Part shown: in pieces, positions 14,901 to 21,910 of the stretch
How positions within the stretch are numbered: position 1 is the first letter of the stretch
Layout of the letters: each line of letters starts with the position of its first letter
Assembly (NCBI GenBank): GCA_024231215.1
Contig: JAAEQR010000193.1
Coordinates: 1-47,190, forward strand
Reading direction: 5' to 3'
DNA from: PVC group bacterium
Lineage (GTDB): Bacteria; Omnitrophota; Gorgyraeia; B26-G9
DNA length: 47,190 nucleotides
The notes under the pieces: generated by a model
What the model was told of the DNA's origin: nothing
Databases searched by the model: none
Seen by the model: the letters and a program-made list of their open reading frames with translations, nothing else
Translations under genes and position numbers: made by a program

Positions 14901-15848
14901 TCATGCTATAAAAGTTTTAGATTCTTTATTTGGCCATTTTTCTTTAGGTAATGCAGTATACAGTGATCCAGTTCCATCCGGAAAGTTCGGAGCGCAGCAG
15001 CCGATACACATACCGCCGTTTCCAATACACCAGTTCACTCCGTTGTTCCATCTGCGGGAAGGGCAGTCAGAATTGGTGACCGGACCTTTACATCCTAATT
15101 GGATTAAGCATCCTTCTTCTCCGAAATTAGAAGCGTATTGTCCGTCAGCAAAATAATAATATCTGGGACAGTTTTCATGAATGGTTTGACCGAAAAACAT
15201 AACCGGACGTCCATATGTGTCTAAGTCCGGCATGCCGTAAAGCAATACATGCACCAGTGTGCCGACGATCCAATCCGGATGGGCTGGACAGCCGGGAATA
15301 TTTACCACAGGTTTTCCTAAGAATTCACTTACAGACATTGCTCCGGTTGGATTAGGCTTTGCCGCGGGAATTCCTCCAAAAGCAGCACATGCGCCGACAG
15401 CGACAATAGCTGCGGCATGTGGAGCCAAATCTTTTAGAGTATCAGCTAAGGTGATATGTTTGCCATCGTTTTCTCCGATAACACAGTATTCACCGTTTCC
15501 TTTGGTTGGAATTGATCCTTCTACGATCAGAATGAATTTACCGGAAGCATCTTTTTTTACATCTTCTAAAGTTTGATTGGCAGTTTCGCCGGTTGCAGCC
15601 ATAATCGTAGCATGATAACGCAGGCTTATTACTTTTAGTAATACTTCAGATATGCTGGGATGAGTTGTATTAAGCAAGGATACGGAGCATCCGCTGTCGC
15701 TTTGTCCTTGCAGCCAGATTACCGGAGGGTTGCCATCTGCAGCATTTTCCAGAGCTGCGACTACTTCCGGCACATATAATTGCGAGATTCCAACTCCTGC
15801 GGCTGAACTAGCGCAGAGTTTAAAAAATTCTCTACGGGTTAATTTCAT
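14901..15848 (-). CDS. hyaA: [NiFe] hydrogenase small subunit, Tat-exported, Asp in proximal-cluster motif
   Basis: 315 residues. The Tat signal 'LTRREFFKLCASSAAG' shows periplasmic export. Iron-sulfur motifs include 'WLQGQSDSGCSVSLL', 'GACAAFGG', 'NIPGCPAHP', 'HENCPRYYYF', and the C-terminal Cys-rich region 'NWCIGNGGMCIGCC'. In the first motif the usual CxxC is Asp51-x-x-Cys54 (codon GAC at 15698-15696), so one proximal-cluster ligand appears changed. There is no C-terminal transmembrane helix, so the enzyme is probably soluble in the periplasm or held by partners. It is first in the operon, and a promoter-like element and a palindrome lie upstream. Confidence 0.94.
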   Translation of the reverse strand: MKLTRREFFKLCASSAAGVGISQLYVPEVVAALENAADGNPPVIWLQGQSDSGCSVSLLNTTHPSISEVLLKVISLRYHATIMAATGETANQTLEDVKKDASGKFILIVEGSIPTKGNGEYCVIGENDGKHITLADTLKDLAPHAAAIVAVGACAAFGGIPAAKPNPTGAMSVSEFLGKPVVNIPGCPAHPDWIVGTLVHVLLYGMPDLDTYGRPVMFFGQTIHENCPRYYYFADGQYASNFGEEGCLIQLGCKGPVTNSDCPSRRWNNGVNWCIGNGGMCIGCCAPNFPDGTGSLYTALPKEKWPNKESKTFIA

Positions 15849-15876
15849 TATGTCCCCCTTTCTTCAATGAGCACCT

Positions 15877-15905
15877 AACTTATGGAGTAGTAATGAACAT
15901 AAGTT
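15877..15905. promoter_or_regulatory. Inverted repeat upstream of the hydrogenase operon
   Basis: AACTTATG (15877-15884) and CATAAGTT (15898-15905) are perfect inverted repeats with a 13-base spacer, starting 29 bases before the small-subunit ATG. A second hairpin, CCGCCA...TGGCGG (15922-15940), lies just upstream. They could be an operator or leader-RNA structure. Confidence 0.45.
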
Positions 15906-15989
15906 ATTATGCGAATTGAATCCGCCAATTTTTGTGGCGGAATATTAAAATAAGCTCCCCTAATAATAATAATTAATATAATTACTTAT

Positions 15990-16019
15990 ATATTAAATTA
16001 AAAAAACACATATTGTCAA
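15990..16019 (-). promoter_or_regulatory. Candidate promoter of the hydrogenase operon
   Basis: TTGACA (16019-16014), an 18-nt spacer and TAATAT (15995-15990) on the minus strand, about 140 bases upstream of the small-subunit ATG. Confidence 0.45.
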
Positions 16020-16051
16020 GTACTCTTTGATGTGATATTCAGATAGATTTT

Positions 16052-16480
16052 TTATTCTTTTTCAATGTCTATCTTCGAGGAACGAAATTTCTTTTTTTCC
16101 CCGTGGATTTTTTTTAATTTTAGGACTTTTTCCTGAGCGCGTTTAGAGCGTTTTCGTTTTTGACGTTTGATTTTTGCGATGCGTTTTTGTTCGTCGCTTT
16201 TTTTACCTAATAAGAGATTCTCAATTTTTTTAGCCAGAGTTTTGCGGGCCAGAAAACGATTAAGTGCTTGAGAACGTTCTCTTTGGCATTTTACTTCTAC
16301 TCTGGTAGGAATGTGTTTTAAATAAACACAGGTTGAGGTTTTGTTTACTTTTTGTCCCCCTGGTCCTTGGGCACGGATAAATTGTTCTTCTAGATCAGCT
16401 TCTTTGATATTCAGCTTATCCATTAAGTCTAAAAGCATTTTTATTTTTTCTTGGCTTACGCCAAACTTTGATAAAGACAT
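16052..16480 (-). CDS. GGQ peptide-release/ribosome-rescue factor (RF-1 domain only)
   Basis: 142 residues. The catalytic GGQ motif is in 'AQGPGGQKVNKTST' at about residue 41. A basic C-terminal tail of about 50 Lys/Arg-rich residues follows. The codon-recognition domains of RF1/RF2 are absent, so it resembles ArfB/YaeJ or the C12orf65-type rescue factors. These hydrolyse peptidyl-tRNA on stalled ribosomes, inserting the basic tail into the mRNA channel. Transcribed toward the hydrogenase operon but separated from it by about 200 bases containing that operon's promoter candidate. Confidence 0.88.
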   Translation of the reverse strand: MSLSKFGVSQEKIKMLLDLMDKLNIKEADLEEQFIRAQGPGGQKVNKTSTCVYLKHIPTRVEVKCQRERSQALNRFLARKTLAKKIENLLLGKKSDEQKRIAKIKRQKRKRSKRAQEKVLKLKKIHGEKKKFRSSKIDIEKE

Positions 16481-16574
16481 AATTATATAATAACATAAAA
16501 ACGGAAAAACTTGTTGATACTTTTAGATTATATTGCTAAAATAATTTACAAGATTTTATAAGAATTCAAGAGAG

Positions 16575-16715
16575 ATGATTGCGCAAAAACTGAAAATACC
16601 AACGATTAGCTGTGGTGCTGGATCTGCTTGTGCAAAGTGTGGTTTAACACGAACCAATAAATTTCCTGTCTATTTCTTGTCTTTGAGAAATCTTTTTGTT
16701 AAAATATTATTTTGA
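16575..16715 (+). pseudogene. Remnant of panB (ketopantoate hydroxymethyltransferase) 3' region
   Basis: The frame reads MIAQKLKIPTISCGAGSAC and then ...GLTRTNKFPVYF...LRNL before TGA. This resembles the C-terminal part of PanB: 'IT.KL.IPTIGIGAG..C' and, after an apparent loss of about ten residues (the DGQVLV.HDLL segment), the 'GL....KF' stretch. Conserved glycines are changed (IGIG to ISCG). Nothing upstream encodes the rest, so it is read as a decayed gene fragment. The whole 46-codon frame fills the gap between the rescue-factor gene and the PAS gene. Confidence 0.5.
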
Positions 16716-16735
16716 AGGGATATTATAGGGAAAAA

Positions 16736-17620
16736 ATGGAAGAGAAAAATCTGCCTGATTCGCAATTACTCAAAAAACTGCAAGCTCTGCGTAAAAAGAT
16801 GGTTGGTATTGATCGTATTCGTATTGGGCAAAAGCGGACTCAAGATGCGCTATATGAAATTCTGGAGCTTTATCAGACTTTGGTTGATATTTCCCCGGAT
16901 GCGGTAGTATTGCTTGACTTGCAGGGCAGGGTTATTATGGTGAATGATCATGCCTTGCAGTTGCATGGATATGCTGGTCCGGACGAAGTTATAGGGAAAG
17001 ATGTTTTCGAGTTTTTTATTGAGCAAGACCGTGAACGTGGCCGGAAAGATTTTTATCGGATAATAAAAGATGGATCGATTCTTCGAGAAGAATACACGTT
17101 GCTTAAAAAAGACAGCAGTACTCTTTTTGCGGATGTTACTGCGTCTATAATTCAGGATAAAGACGGCTATCCTCTGGCGGTTATTTCCATAAGCCGGGAT
17201 ATTTCTGAACGTAAGCAAATGGAAAACAAACTGAGTAGTAATGAAAGTATGTTTAGAGCTGTAATTGAAGCGACAATAGATGGAATTCTGGTTGTAGACG
17301 GAAAAGGGAAAGTTTGCCATTATAACGCGCGTTTTGCGGATATGTGGCAAATTCCGGAAGCACTTTTAGATATGCAGGATGATGAAAAACTTCTTGAGTA
17401 TGTTCTTGATCAATTAGCAGATCCGGATGCTTTTGTTGCTAAGGTTCATAACTTGTATAAAAGCAGGGAAGAAGATCGGGAGATTATTTACTTTAAGAAC
17501 GGCAGGGTTTTTGAAAGATATTCAGCTCCTTTATTACAGAATAATGAAATAAGTGGTAGGGTTTGGAGTTTTAGAGATATTTCAGATCGTAGGAGTAAGT
17601 CAGGAGTAAAACAAGAATAG
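16736..17620 (+). CDS. Two-PAS-domain protein without output domain
   Basis: 294 residues from ATG 16736, which has TAGGGA 4-9 bases upstream; a TTG at 16712 is less likely. PAS 1 covers about 50-165 ('DAVVLLDLQGRVIMVND' to 'ISRDISERKQ'). PAS 2 covers about 175-290 ('DGILVVDGKGKVCHYN' to 'FRDISDRR'). There is an N-terminal coiled-coil-like stretch, no transmembrane helix, and no kinase, GGDEF or DNA-binding domain. It may be a cytoplasmic sensor acting through a partner, or a truncated kinase. It lies 2 bases before thyX. Confidence 0.8.
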   Translation: MEEKNLPDSQLLKKLQALRKKMVGIDRIRIGQKRTQDALYEILELYQTLVDISPDAVVLLDLQGRVIMVNDHALQLHGYAGPDEVIGKDVFEFFIEQDRERGRKDFYRIIKDGSILREEYTLLKKDSSTLFADVTASIIQDKDGYPLAVISISRDISERKQMENKLSSNESMFRAVIEATIDGILVVDGKGKVCHYNARFADMWQIPEALLDMQDDEKLLEYVLDQLADPDAFVAKVHNLYKSREEDREIIYFKNGRVFERYSAPLLQNNEISGRVWSFRDISDRRSKSGVKQE

Positions 17621-17622
17621 AT

Positions 17623-18339
17623 ATGCCTCAGGTAAAATTAGATATAAGACTGCTGGAGATGTCACAGAATGCGATTTCTTTGATATATAGTGCATGCAGG
17701 CAATGTTATTCGGCAAAATTTGCCGGCGATATTTTTAAAGAAGAAAAAGTAGCGATTGAACAACAAGAGGCTTTTGTAAAAGAGATCGTTGCTTCCGGTC
17801 ATGAGAGTCCGTTAGAACATGTCAAATTTACTTTTGCTGTTCAGGGAATATCCCGCGCGCTTACGCACCAGCTGGTGCGACATAGACTTGCATCTTATTC
17901 TCAACAAAGTCAGCGTTATGTAAAAGAATCAGATTTCGATTATATTATTCCGGATTCCATAGAATCAGATCAAATATTAAAAGAAGAGTTTTTAAAAACT
18001 ATGGAACTAATCCAGAAAAGTTATAATACATTGCTGGTGCGTTTTAAAGAAAAAGGTAAACAGGGAGAAAAGGCCAATCAGGATGCACGCTTTGTCCTGC
18101 CTCAGGCTGCGGAGACAAAGATTGTAGTTACTATGAATTGCCGGGAGTTGATACATTTTTTTAAGCATAGATGCTGTAGCCGGGCACAATGGGAGATCAG
18201 AATACTGGCCGATAAGATGTTGGAAATTTGTAAGGAACACTTGCTAAGTGTTTTTTCTGAAGCTGGAGCAAAGTGTGAGTCACTTGGATATTGCCTGGAG
18301 GGAGAGAAGTTTTGCTGTGGCAGGTATCCGGCGAAATAG
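17623..18339 (+). CDS. thyX: Flavin-dependent thymidylate synthase ThyX
   Basis: 238 residues. The ThyX signature RHRxxSxxxxSxRY is present as 'RHRLASYSQQSQRY', and 'ESPLEHVKFTF' and 'NCRELIHFFKHRCCSRAQWEIR' are family-typical. The enzyme makes dTMP from dUMP using methylenetetrahydrofolate and FAD/NADPH. The ATG follows the PAS gene stop with only a two-base gap, so the pair may be co-transcribed. A new promoter and B12 riboswitch begin immediately downstream. Confidence 0.95.
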   Translation: MPQVKLDIRLLEMSQNAISLIYSACRQCYSAKFAGDIFKEEKVAIEQQEAFVKEIVASGHESPLEHVKFTFAVQGISRALTHQLVRHRLASYSQQSQRYVKESDFDYIIPDSIESDQILKEEFLKTMELIQKSYNTLLVRFKEKGKQGEKANQDARFVLPQAAETKIVVTMNCRELIHFFKHRCCSRAQWEIRILADKMLEICKEHLLSVFSEAGAKCESLGYCLEGEKFCCGRYPAK

Positions 18340-18344
18340 TTGCC

Positions 18345-18372
18345 TTGACAATAAATCACTTTAGAGTATAAT
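18345..18372 (+). promoter_or_regulatory. Promoter of the cobalamin-salvage operon
   Basis: TTGACA (18345-18350), a 16-nt spacer and a perfect TATAAT (18367-18372), about 20 bases upstream of the riboswitch. Confidence 0.8.
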
Positions 18373-18390
18373 AAAAAAAGTTAAATATAA

Positions 18391-18566
18391 TATCAGGTGT
18401 TTAGGAAAGACGGTGTGAATCCGTCGCGGTCCCGCCGCTGTAACCGGGGACGAAACTGCAGGATCTCAGACTAATGCAAATTCTGGGATAAAGTCACTGG
18501 GCTGAAGTATTAGCCTGGGAAGGCGCAGGAGTAGATCGATCTGGAAGTCAGAAGACCTGCCTGATA
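18391..18566 (+). ncRNA. Cobalamin (AdoCbl) riboswitch 1
   Basis: Conserved cores are present in order: GGAAAGACGGTGTGAATCCG, 'TCCCGCCGCTGTAACCGGGGA', 'AGTCACTGGG...CTGGGAAGGC' and the B12 box 'AGTCAGAAGACCTGCC'. P1 is formed by TATCAGG (18391-18397) and CCTGATA (18560-18566). It precedes cobS and the corrinoid salvage/import genes, so corrinoid binding presumably represses them. Confidence 0.95.
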
Positions 18567-18567
18567 T

Positions 18568-18590
18568 GGGGTAAAAATGGATTTTACCCC
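18568..18590 (+). promoter_or_regulatory. Hairpin directly after riboswitch 1
   Basis: GGGGTAAAA-atgga-TTTTACCCC is a perfect 9-bp stem starting two bases after P1. It has no U-tract, so it may be a regulatory or stabilising stem rather than a terminator. Confidence 0.5.
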
Positions 18591-18631
18591 AGACATTTAA
18601 TGGTATTGTCGTAGCGAGGGGGTAAAGTGTT

Positions 18632-18724
18632 GTTCAGCTGCAAGGCGTACGACTGAAGCTCCCGGAGGCGTACCCATTGTGGTACGACGAGGAAGCTGAG
18701 GAAGTGCAACGCTGTAGATGAATT
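18632..18724. repeat. Long imperfect palindromic repeat in the cobS leader
   Basis: GTTCAGCTGCAAGGCGTACG... pairs imperfectly with ...AGTGCAACGCTGTAGATGAA. The centre is CGTACC-cattgt-GGTACG. There is no ORF. It looks like a dispersed intergenic palindrome inserted between the riboswitch and the terminator. Confidence 0.55.
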
Positions 18725-18802
18725 GCAATTTGCACACGCAGTAGACAATGTTGTTAAATATCTGGGTTTATCCTCGCGGAAGGGTGAAGTAAATCAGGGT
18801 GC

Positions 18803-18841
18803 AATCCTTATGGCTGTTATGATAGCTGTAAGGATTTTTTT
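18803..18841 (+). terminator. Intrinsic terminator in the cobS leader
   Basis: AATCCTTATGGCT-gttatgat-AGCTGTAAGGATTTTTTT: a 13-bp stem with G-U pairs followed by seven T. It lies between the riboswitch and cobS, so it could be the riboswitch's expression platform although it is about 240 bases downstream. Confidence 0.75.
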
Positions 18842-18872
18842 GTAGGGGCGAAACCATGTTTTCGCTTGGGAT
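18842..18872 (+). repeat. GTAGGGGC-type palindrome
   Basis: GTAGGGGCGAAA-accatg-TTTTCGCTTGGGAT has the same head and layout as the hairpins at 456, 23465 and 45342. It sits between the terminator and cobS. Confidence 0.7.
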
Positions 18873-18906
18873 AAGATTATTTTATTATAAGGTGATGGAG
18901 TTTGAA

Positions 18907-19647
18907 ATGTTTAAACATTTTCTTTTAGCAGTACAATTTCTAACGATAATTCCGATAAAAATCAAGGGCAAGGTTACAGATAGAGATATTGGTAAATCTC
19001 TACTGTTTTTTTCTGTGGTTGGTTTATTGATCGGCTGGGTCTTGGTGTGTGTGTTGGGACTGTTTAGCTTTTTGCCTTCGCTTGTGCTGGGTGCAATTCT
19101 GCTTATTACCAATATTGTTATTACAGGTGCTTTGCACTTAGATGGAGTTGCAGATACATGTGATGGATTATATGGTATGCAGCCAAAGGAAAAAGCATTG
19201 GAAATAATGAGAGACAGCCGTGTCGGGGCTATGGGAGTGGTTGGACTTATATGTTTATTGTTGTTAAAGTTTTCGTTGTTTTTTGTTATTGCGGATTCGA
19301 TATTATGGAAAGCGTTGTTTTGTATGGGAATATTTTCCCGATGGGCTCAGGCCTTTGTTTGTTTTAAAAGCGCATATCCACGTAAAGAAGGTAAGGCAAA
19401 AATATTTATTGAAAATGCAGGTCGTAATGATGTTTTGGTAGGCGGTTATTTGACTGCATTTATATTTTTATTATTGAGCGGGATTAAAGGAATTGTGGTT
19501 TTGTTATTGGCGCTTGGTTGTGTTGTAGGGTTTAAATATTATGTGAAAAAGAGGATTGGCGGCATGACCGGCGATACAATCGGAGCGGTGAGTGAATTAG
19601 CCGAGGTCGCAGTGCTATTTTTCAGCATTACTTTAAATAGCGTATAG
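18907..19647 (+). CDS. cobS: Adenosylcobinamide-GDP ribazoletransferase (cobalamin synthase) CobS
   Basis: About 246 residues from ATG 18907, which has GGAG six bases upstream; in-frame ATGs at 18856 and 18895 are less well placed. It begins FKHFLLAVQFLTIIPI. Family motifs are 'GALHLDGVADTCDGLYG' and 'RDSRVGAMGVVGL', with 'GGMTGDTIGA' near the C-terminus and several transmembrane helices. It joins adenosylcobinamide-GDP to alpha-ribazole (phosphate), the last step of nucleotide-loop assembly at the inner membrane. It is the first gene after riboswitch 1. Its stop overlaps an inverted-repeat element. Confidence 0.95.
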   Translation: MFKHFLLAVQFLTIIPIKIKGKVTDRDIGKSLLFFSVVGLLIGWVLVCVLGLFSFLPSLVLGAILLITNIVITGALHLDGVADTCDGLYGMQPKEKALEIMRDSRVGAMGVVGLICLLLLKFSLFFVIADSILWKALFCMGIFSRWAQAFVCFKSAYPRKEGKAKIFIENAGRNDVLVGGYLTAFIFLLLSGIKGIVVLLLALGCVVGFKYYVKKRIGGMTGDTIGAVSELAEVAVLFFSITLNSV

Positions 19648-19734
19648 CGGATAGAAAAAACAGTGTAAGGTGATTAGTGGTTGCATTTTTGCTTTTGGTT
19701 TTTACTATACGCTTTACGCTAATCGCTATACGCT
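19639..19734. repeat. Inverted-repeat element between cobS and cobC
   Basis: AGCGTATAGCG (19639-19649) and CGCTATACGCT (19724-19734) are perfect 11-base inverted repeats about 74 bases apart, with additional TACGCTTTACGCTAAT copies inside. The left arm covers the end of cobS. It resembles a small non-autonomous palindromic element. Confidence 0.6.
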
Positions 19735-19744
19735 GGAGTTTATT

Positions 19745-20329
19745 ATGGAGTTGTTTTTAATTCGTCATGCAGAAACAGATTGTAATAAAAATAAACGGTA
19801 TTGCAGTTTTACAGATGTGGGGCTTAATGAAAAGGGGAAAGAACAGGCTTCTGCTTTGCAGGATAAAATGAAAGATTTTTCTGTGGATGAGATTTTTTGC
19901 AGTCCTTATCAGCGTACACAGGAAACTGCAAATCTTATATTTCCTGAGACGGAATTGGAAATGGATCCGGCTTTAAGGGAATTGAATTTTGGAAAATGGG
20001 AAGGCTTGAATTACGATGAGATTGTGCAAAATTACGGAGATCTGTATTCTCAGTGGCTGTTTGATCCGTATTTGAATAAACCGCCGCAAGGGGAAGCTCT
20101 GGGCGAGGTGGAAGATCGAGTGTTTGACTTTTTACAGCGTATTTATAAACAGTATGGTGAAAAAAAAATAGCTTGTGTTAGTCATGCTGGTCCGCTCAAA
20201 GTGATGATCTGTCAGCTGCTTAATAAAGGTAAAAAAGATTTTTGGAAGTTCTCGGTAAGTAATGCTTCGGTGAGTTATTTTAAATGTGATGAAAAGGGAG
20301 TGCTTTCTTACAATATAAATCTATTATGA
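19745..20329 (+). CDS. cobC: Alpha-ribazole phosphatase-like histidine phosphatase CobC
   Basis: 194 residues from ATG 19745 (GGAG six bases upstream); upstream in-frame codons run through the repeat element and were excluded. The histidine phosphatase motif 'LIRHAETDCN', the acid residue region 'ELNFGKWEGL' and 'CVSHAGPLKVM' supply the two catalytic His. In this gene order it should remove the 5' phosphate from alpha-ribazole-P or adenosylcobalamin-P. Its stop overlaps the cobU start (ATGA). Confidence 0.9.
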   Translation: MELFLIRHAETDCNKNKRYCSFTDVGLNEKGKEQASALQDKMKDFSVDEIFCSPYQRTQETANLIFPETELEMDPALRELNFGKWEGLNYDEIVQNYGDLYSQWLFDPYLNKPPQGEALGEVEDRVFDFLQRIYKQYGEKKIACVSHAGPLKVMICQLLNKGKKDFWKFSVSNASVSYFKCDEKGVLSYNINLL

Positions 20330-20862
20330 AAAATATAATTTTTATTACCGGTTCAGTGCGCAGCGGCAAAAGTAATTATGCGGTTAAACTTGCCAAACAA
20401 TCAAAGCAGAAAATTATTTTTCTTGCTACTTGTACGCCGGCGGACGCTGAAATGAAACAGCGTGTGCGGAAGCATAAAAAAAGTCGCCCCAAGAATTGGC
20501 AGACTATTGAGGAGCCAATTGACGTTATTTCTGTATTGAAACAGCTCAAAGATGATGAGTTAGTGATTTTTGATTGCCTTACCTTGTGGGTTTCTAACTT
20601 GTTATTATCCGGTTTTGAGGAAAAAGAAGTTATAAAAATAATAGAAAAATTTGTGGAACAACTTAAAATTAATAAAGCGAATGTAATTATTGTATCTAAT
20701 GAAGTTGGGTGGGGAATAGTGCCGGAGAATAAGTTGGCGCGGGTGTTCCGGGATATTATCGGAACGGCGCATCAAAAGATTGCCAAGGTAAGCGATGAGG
20801 CATATCTAATGGTCGCTGGAATGCCAATGAAGATAAAAGGGGATGAAAAATGCAGAAAATAA
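20326..20862 (+). CDS. cobU: Adenosylcobinamide kinase / guanylyltransferase CobU
   Basis: 178 residues. The P-loop 'GSVRSGKSNYA' is at the N-terminus. 'LATCTPADAEMKQRVRKHK' contains the His region that carries the GMP intermediate, followed by 'VIFDCLTLWVSNLL' and 'VSNEVGWGIVPENKLAR'. It phosphorylates adenosylcobinamide and then transfers GMP to it. It overlaps cobC by 4 bases and cobT by 13 bases, so the three are translationally coupled. Confidence 0.96.
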   Translation: MKNIIFITGSVRSGKSNYAVKLAKQSKQKIIFLATCTPADAEMKQRVRKHKKSRPKNWQTIEEPIDVISVLKQLKDDELVIFDCLTLWVSNLLLSGFEEKEVIKIIEKFVEQLKINKANVIIVSNEVGWGIVPENKLARVFRDIIGTAHQKIAKVSDEAYLMVAGMPMKIKGDEKCRK

Positions 20863-21908
20863 AAGATACAGTTGGCAATATTAAAGTTCTTGATCAAGCT
20901 GCCATCAAAAAAGCCCAGTCAAAATTAGATAATCTGACTAAACCTTTGGGTAGTCTGGGCAGGCTGGAGGAATTGGCTAAGCAGATATCCGGCATGCACG
21001 GTAGCTTGGATTTTTCTTTAACGAATAAGGTGATATTTACGCTGGCTGGAGATCATGGCATTGCTGAAGAGGGAGTGAGCGCATTTCCTCAGGAAGTTAC
21101 AGCGCAAATGGTATATAATTTTTTAAATTGCGGAGCAGGCATTAATGTTTTGGCGAGGCATGTAGGGGCGCGTGTTGTGGTCGGTGATTTGGGAGTAAAA
21201 GGTGAATTAGAGGATAAGGATAAGAGGCTTAAAATAAAAAAGGTTGCTCCGGGTACAAAGAATATGTGTAAAGAACCGGCAATGACGAAAGATCAGGCAG
21301 TACAAGCAATCGAAGCTGGAATAGAATTATTTGAGGAAGAATTGTCGAATGGTATTGATATTGTAGGTACAGGAGAAATGGGTATTGCCAATACTACTCC
21401 ATCAAGTGCGATAGTTGCGGCAATAACAAAAGCCAAAGTAGTAGATATTACCGGTCGGGGCACAGGTATTAATGATCAGAGTTTTGTGCTAAAAATCAAA
21501 AAAATTGAAGAGGCATTAGCTTTGCATCAGCCGGATTCAATTGATGCTATTGATGTTTTATCTAAAGTGGGTGGTTTTGAAATCGGTGGGTTGTCTGGGA
21601 TCATGCTTGCGGCGGCAGCACACAAAACACCTGTGGTTATTGATGGGTTTATCTCCGGGGCAGCAGCATTGATTGCTTATACACTTGAGCCAAAAGTAAA
21701 GGATTATATGATTGCAGCACATTGTTCGGTAGAAAAAGGACACAGAATAGCTCTAGATTATATGGGATTAAAACCTATTCTTGATCTTGATTTGAGATTA
21801 GGAGAAGGAACAGGCGCGGCATTAGCAATGAGCATCATTGAAGCTGGTGTGAAAATTATGAATGAAATGGCTACGTTTGATTCAGCCGGAGTTTCAAATC
21901 AGGAATAA
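20850..21908 (+). CDS. cobT: Nicotinate-nucleotide-dimethylbenzimidazole phosphoribosyltransferase CobT
   Basis: 352 residues, the family length. 'QSKLDNLTKPLGSLGRLEELA', 'AGDHGIAEEGVSAFPQEVT', 'GTGEMGIANTTPSSAI' and 'CSVEKGHRIAL' are diagnostic, and the catalytic Glu lies in the C-terminal 'LGEGTGAALA' segment. It makes alpha-ribazole phosphate from a lower-ligand base. It starts 13 bases inside cobU. With CobS, CobC and CobU it completes the nucleotide-loop pathway. Confidence 0.96.
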   Translation: MQKIKDTVGNIKVLDQAAIKKAQSKLDNLTKPLGSLGRLEELAKQISGMHGSLDFSLTNKVIFTLAGDHGIAEEGVSAFPQEVTAQMVYNFLNCGAGINVLARHVGARVVVGDLGVKGELEDKDKRLKIKKVAPGTKNMCKEPAMTKDQAVQAIEAGIELFEEELSNGIDIVGTGEMGIANTTPSSAIVAAITKAKVVDITGRGTGINDQSFVLKIKKIEEALALHQPDSIDAIDVLSKVGGFEIGGLSGIMLAAAAHKTPVVIDGFISGAAALIAYTLEPKVKDYMIAAHCSVEKGHRIALDYMGLKPILDLDLRLGEGTGAALAMSIIEAGVKIMNEMATFDSAGVSNQE

Positions 21909-21910
21909 AA

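Noticed and set aside
18600..18800. Small gene in the cobS leader
   Set aside because: No frame with a ribosome-binding site and a recognisable protein; the sequence is a palindrome followed by a terminator.
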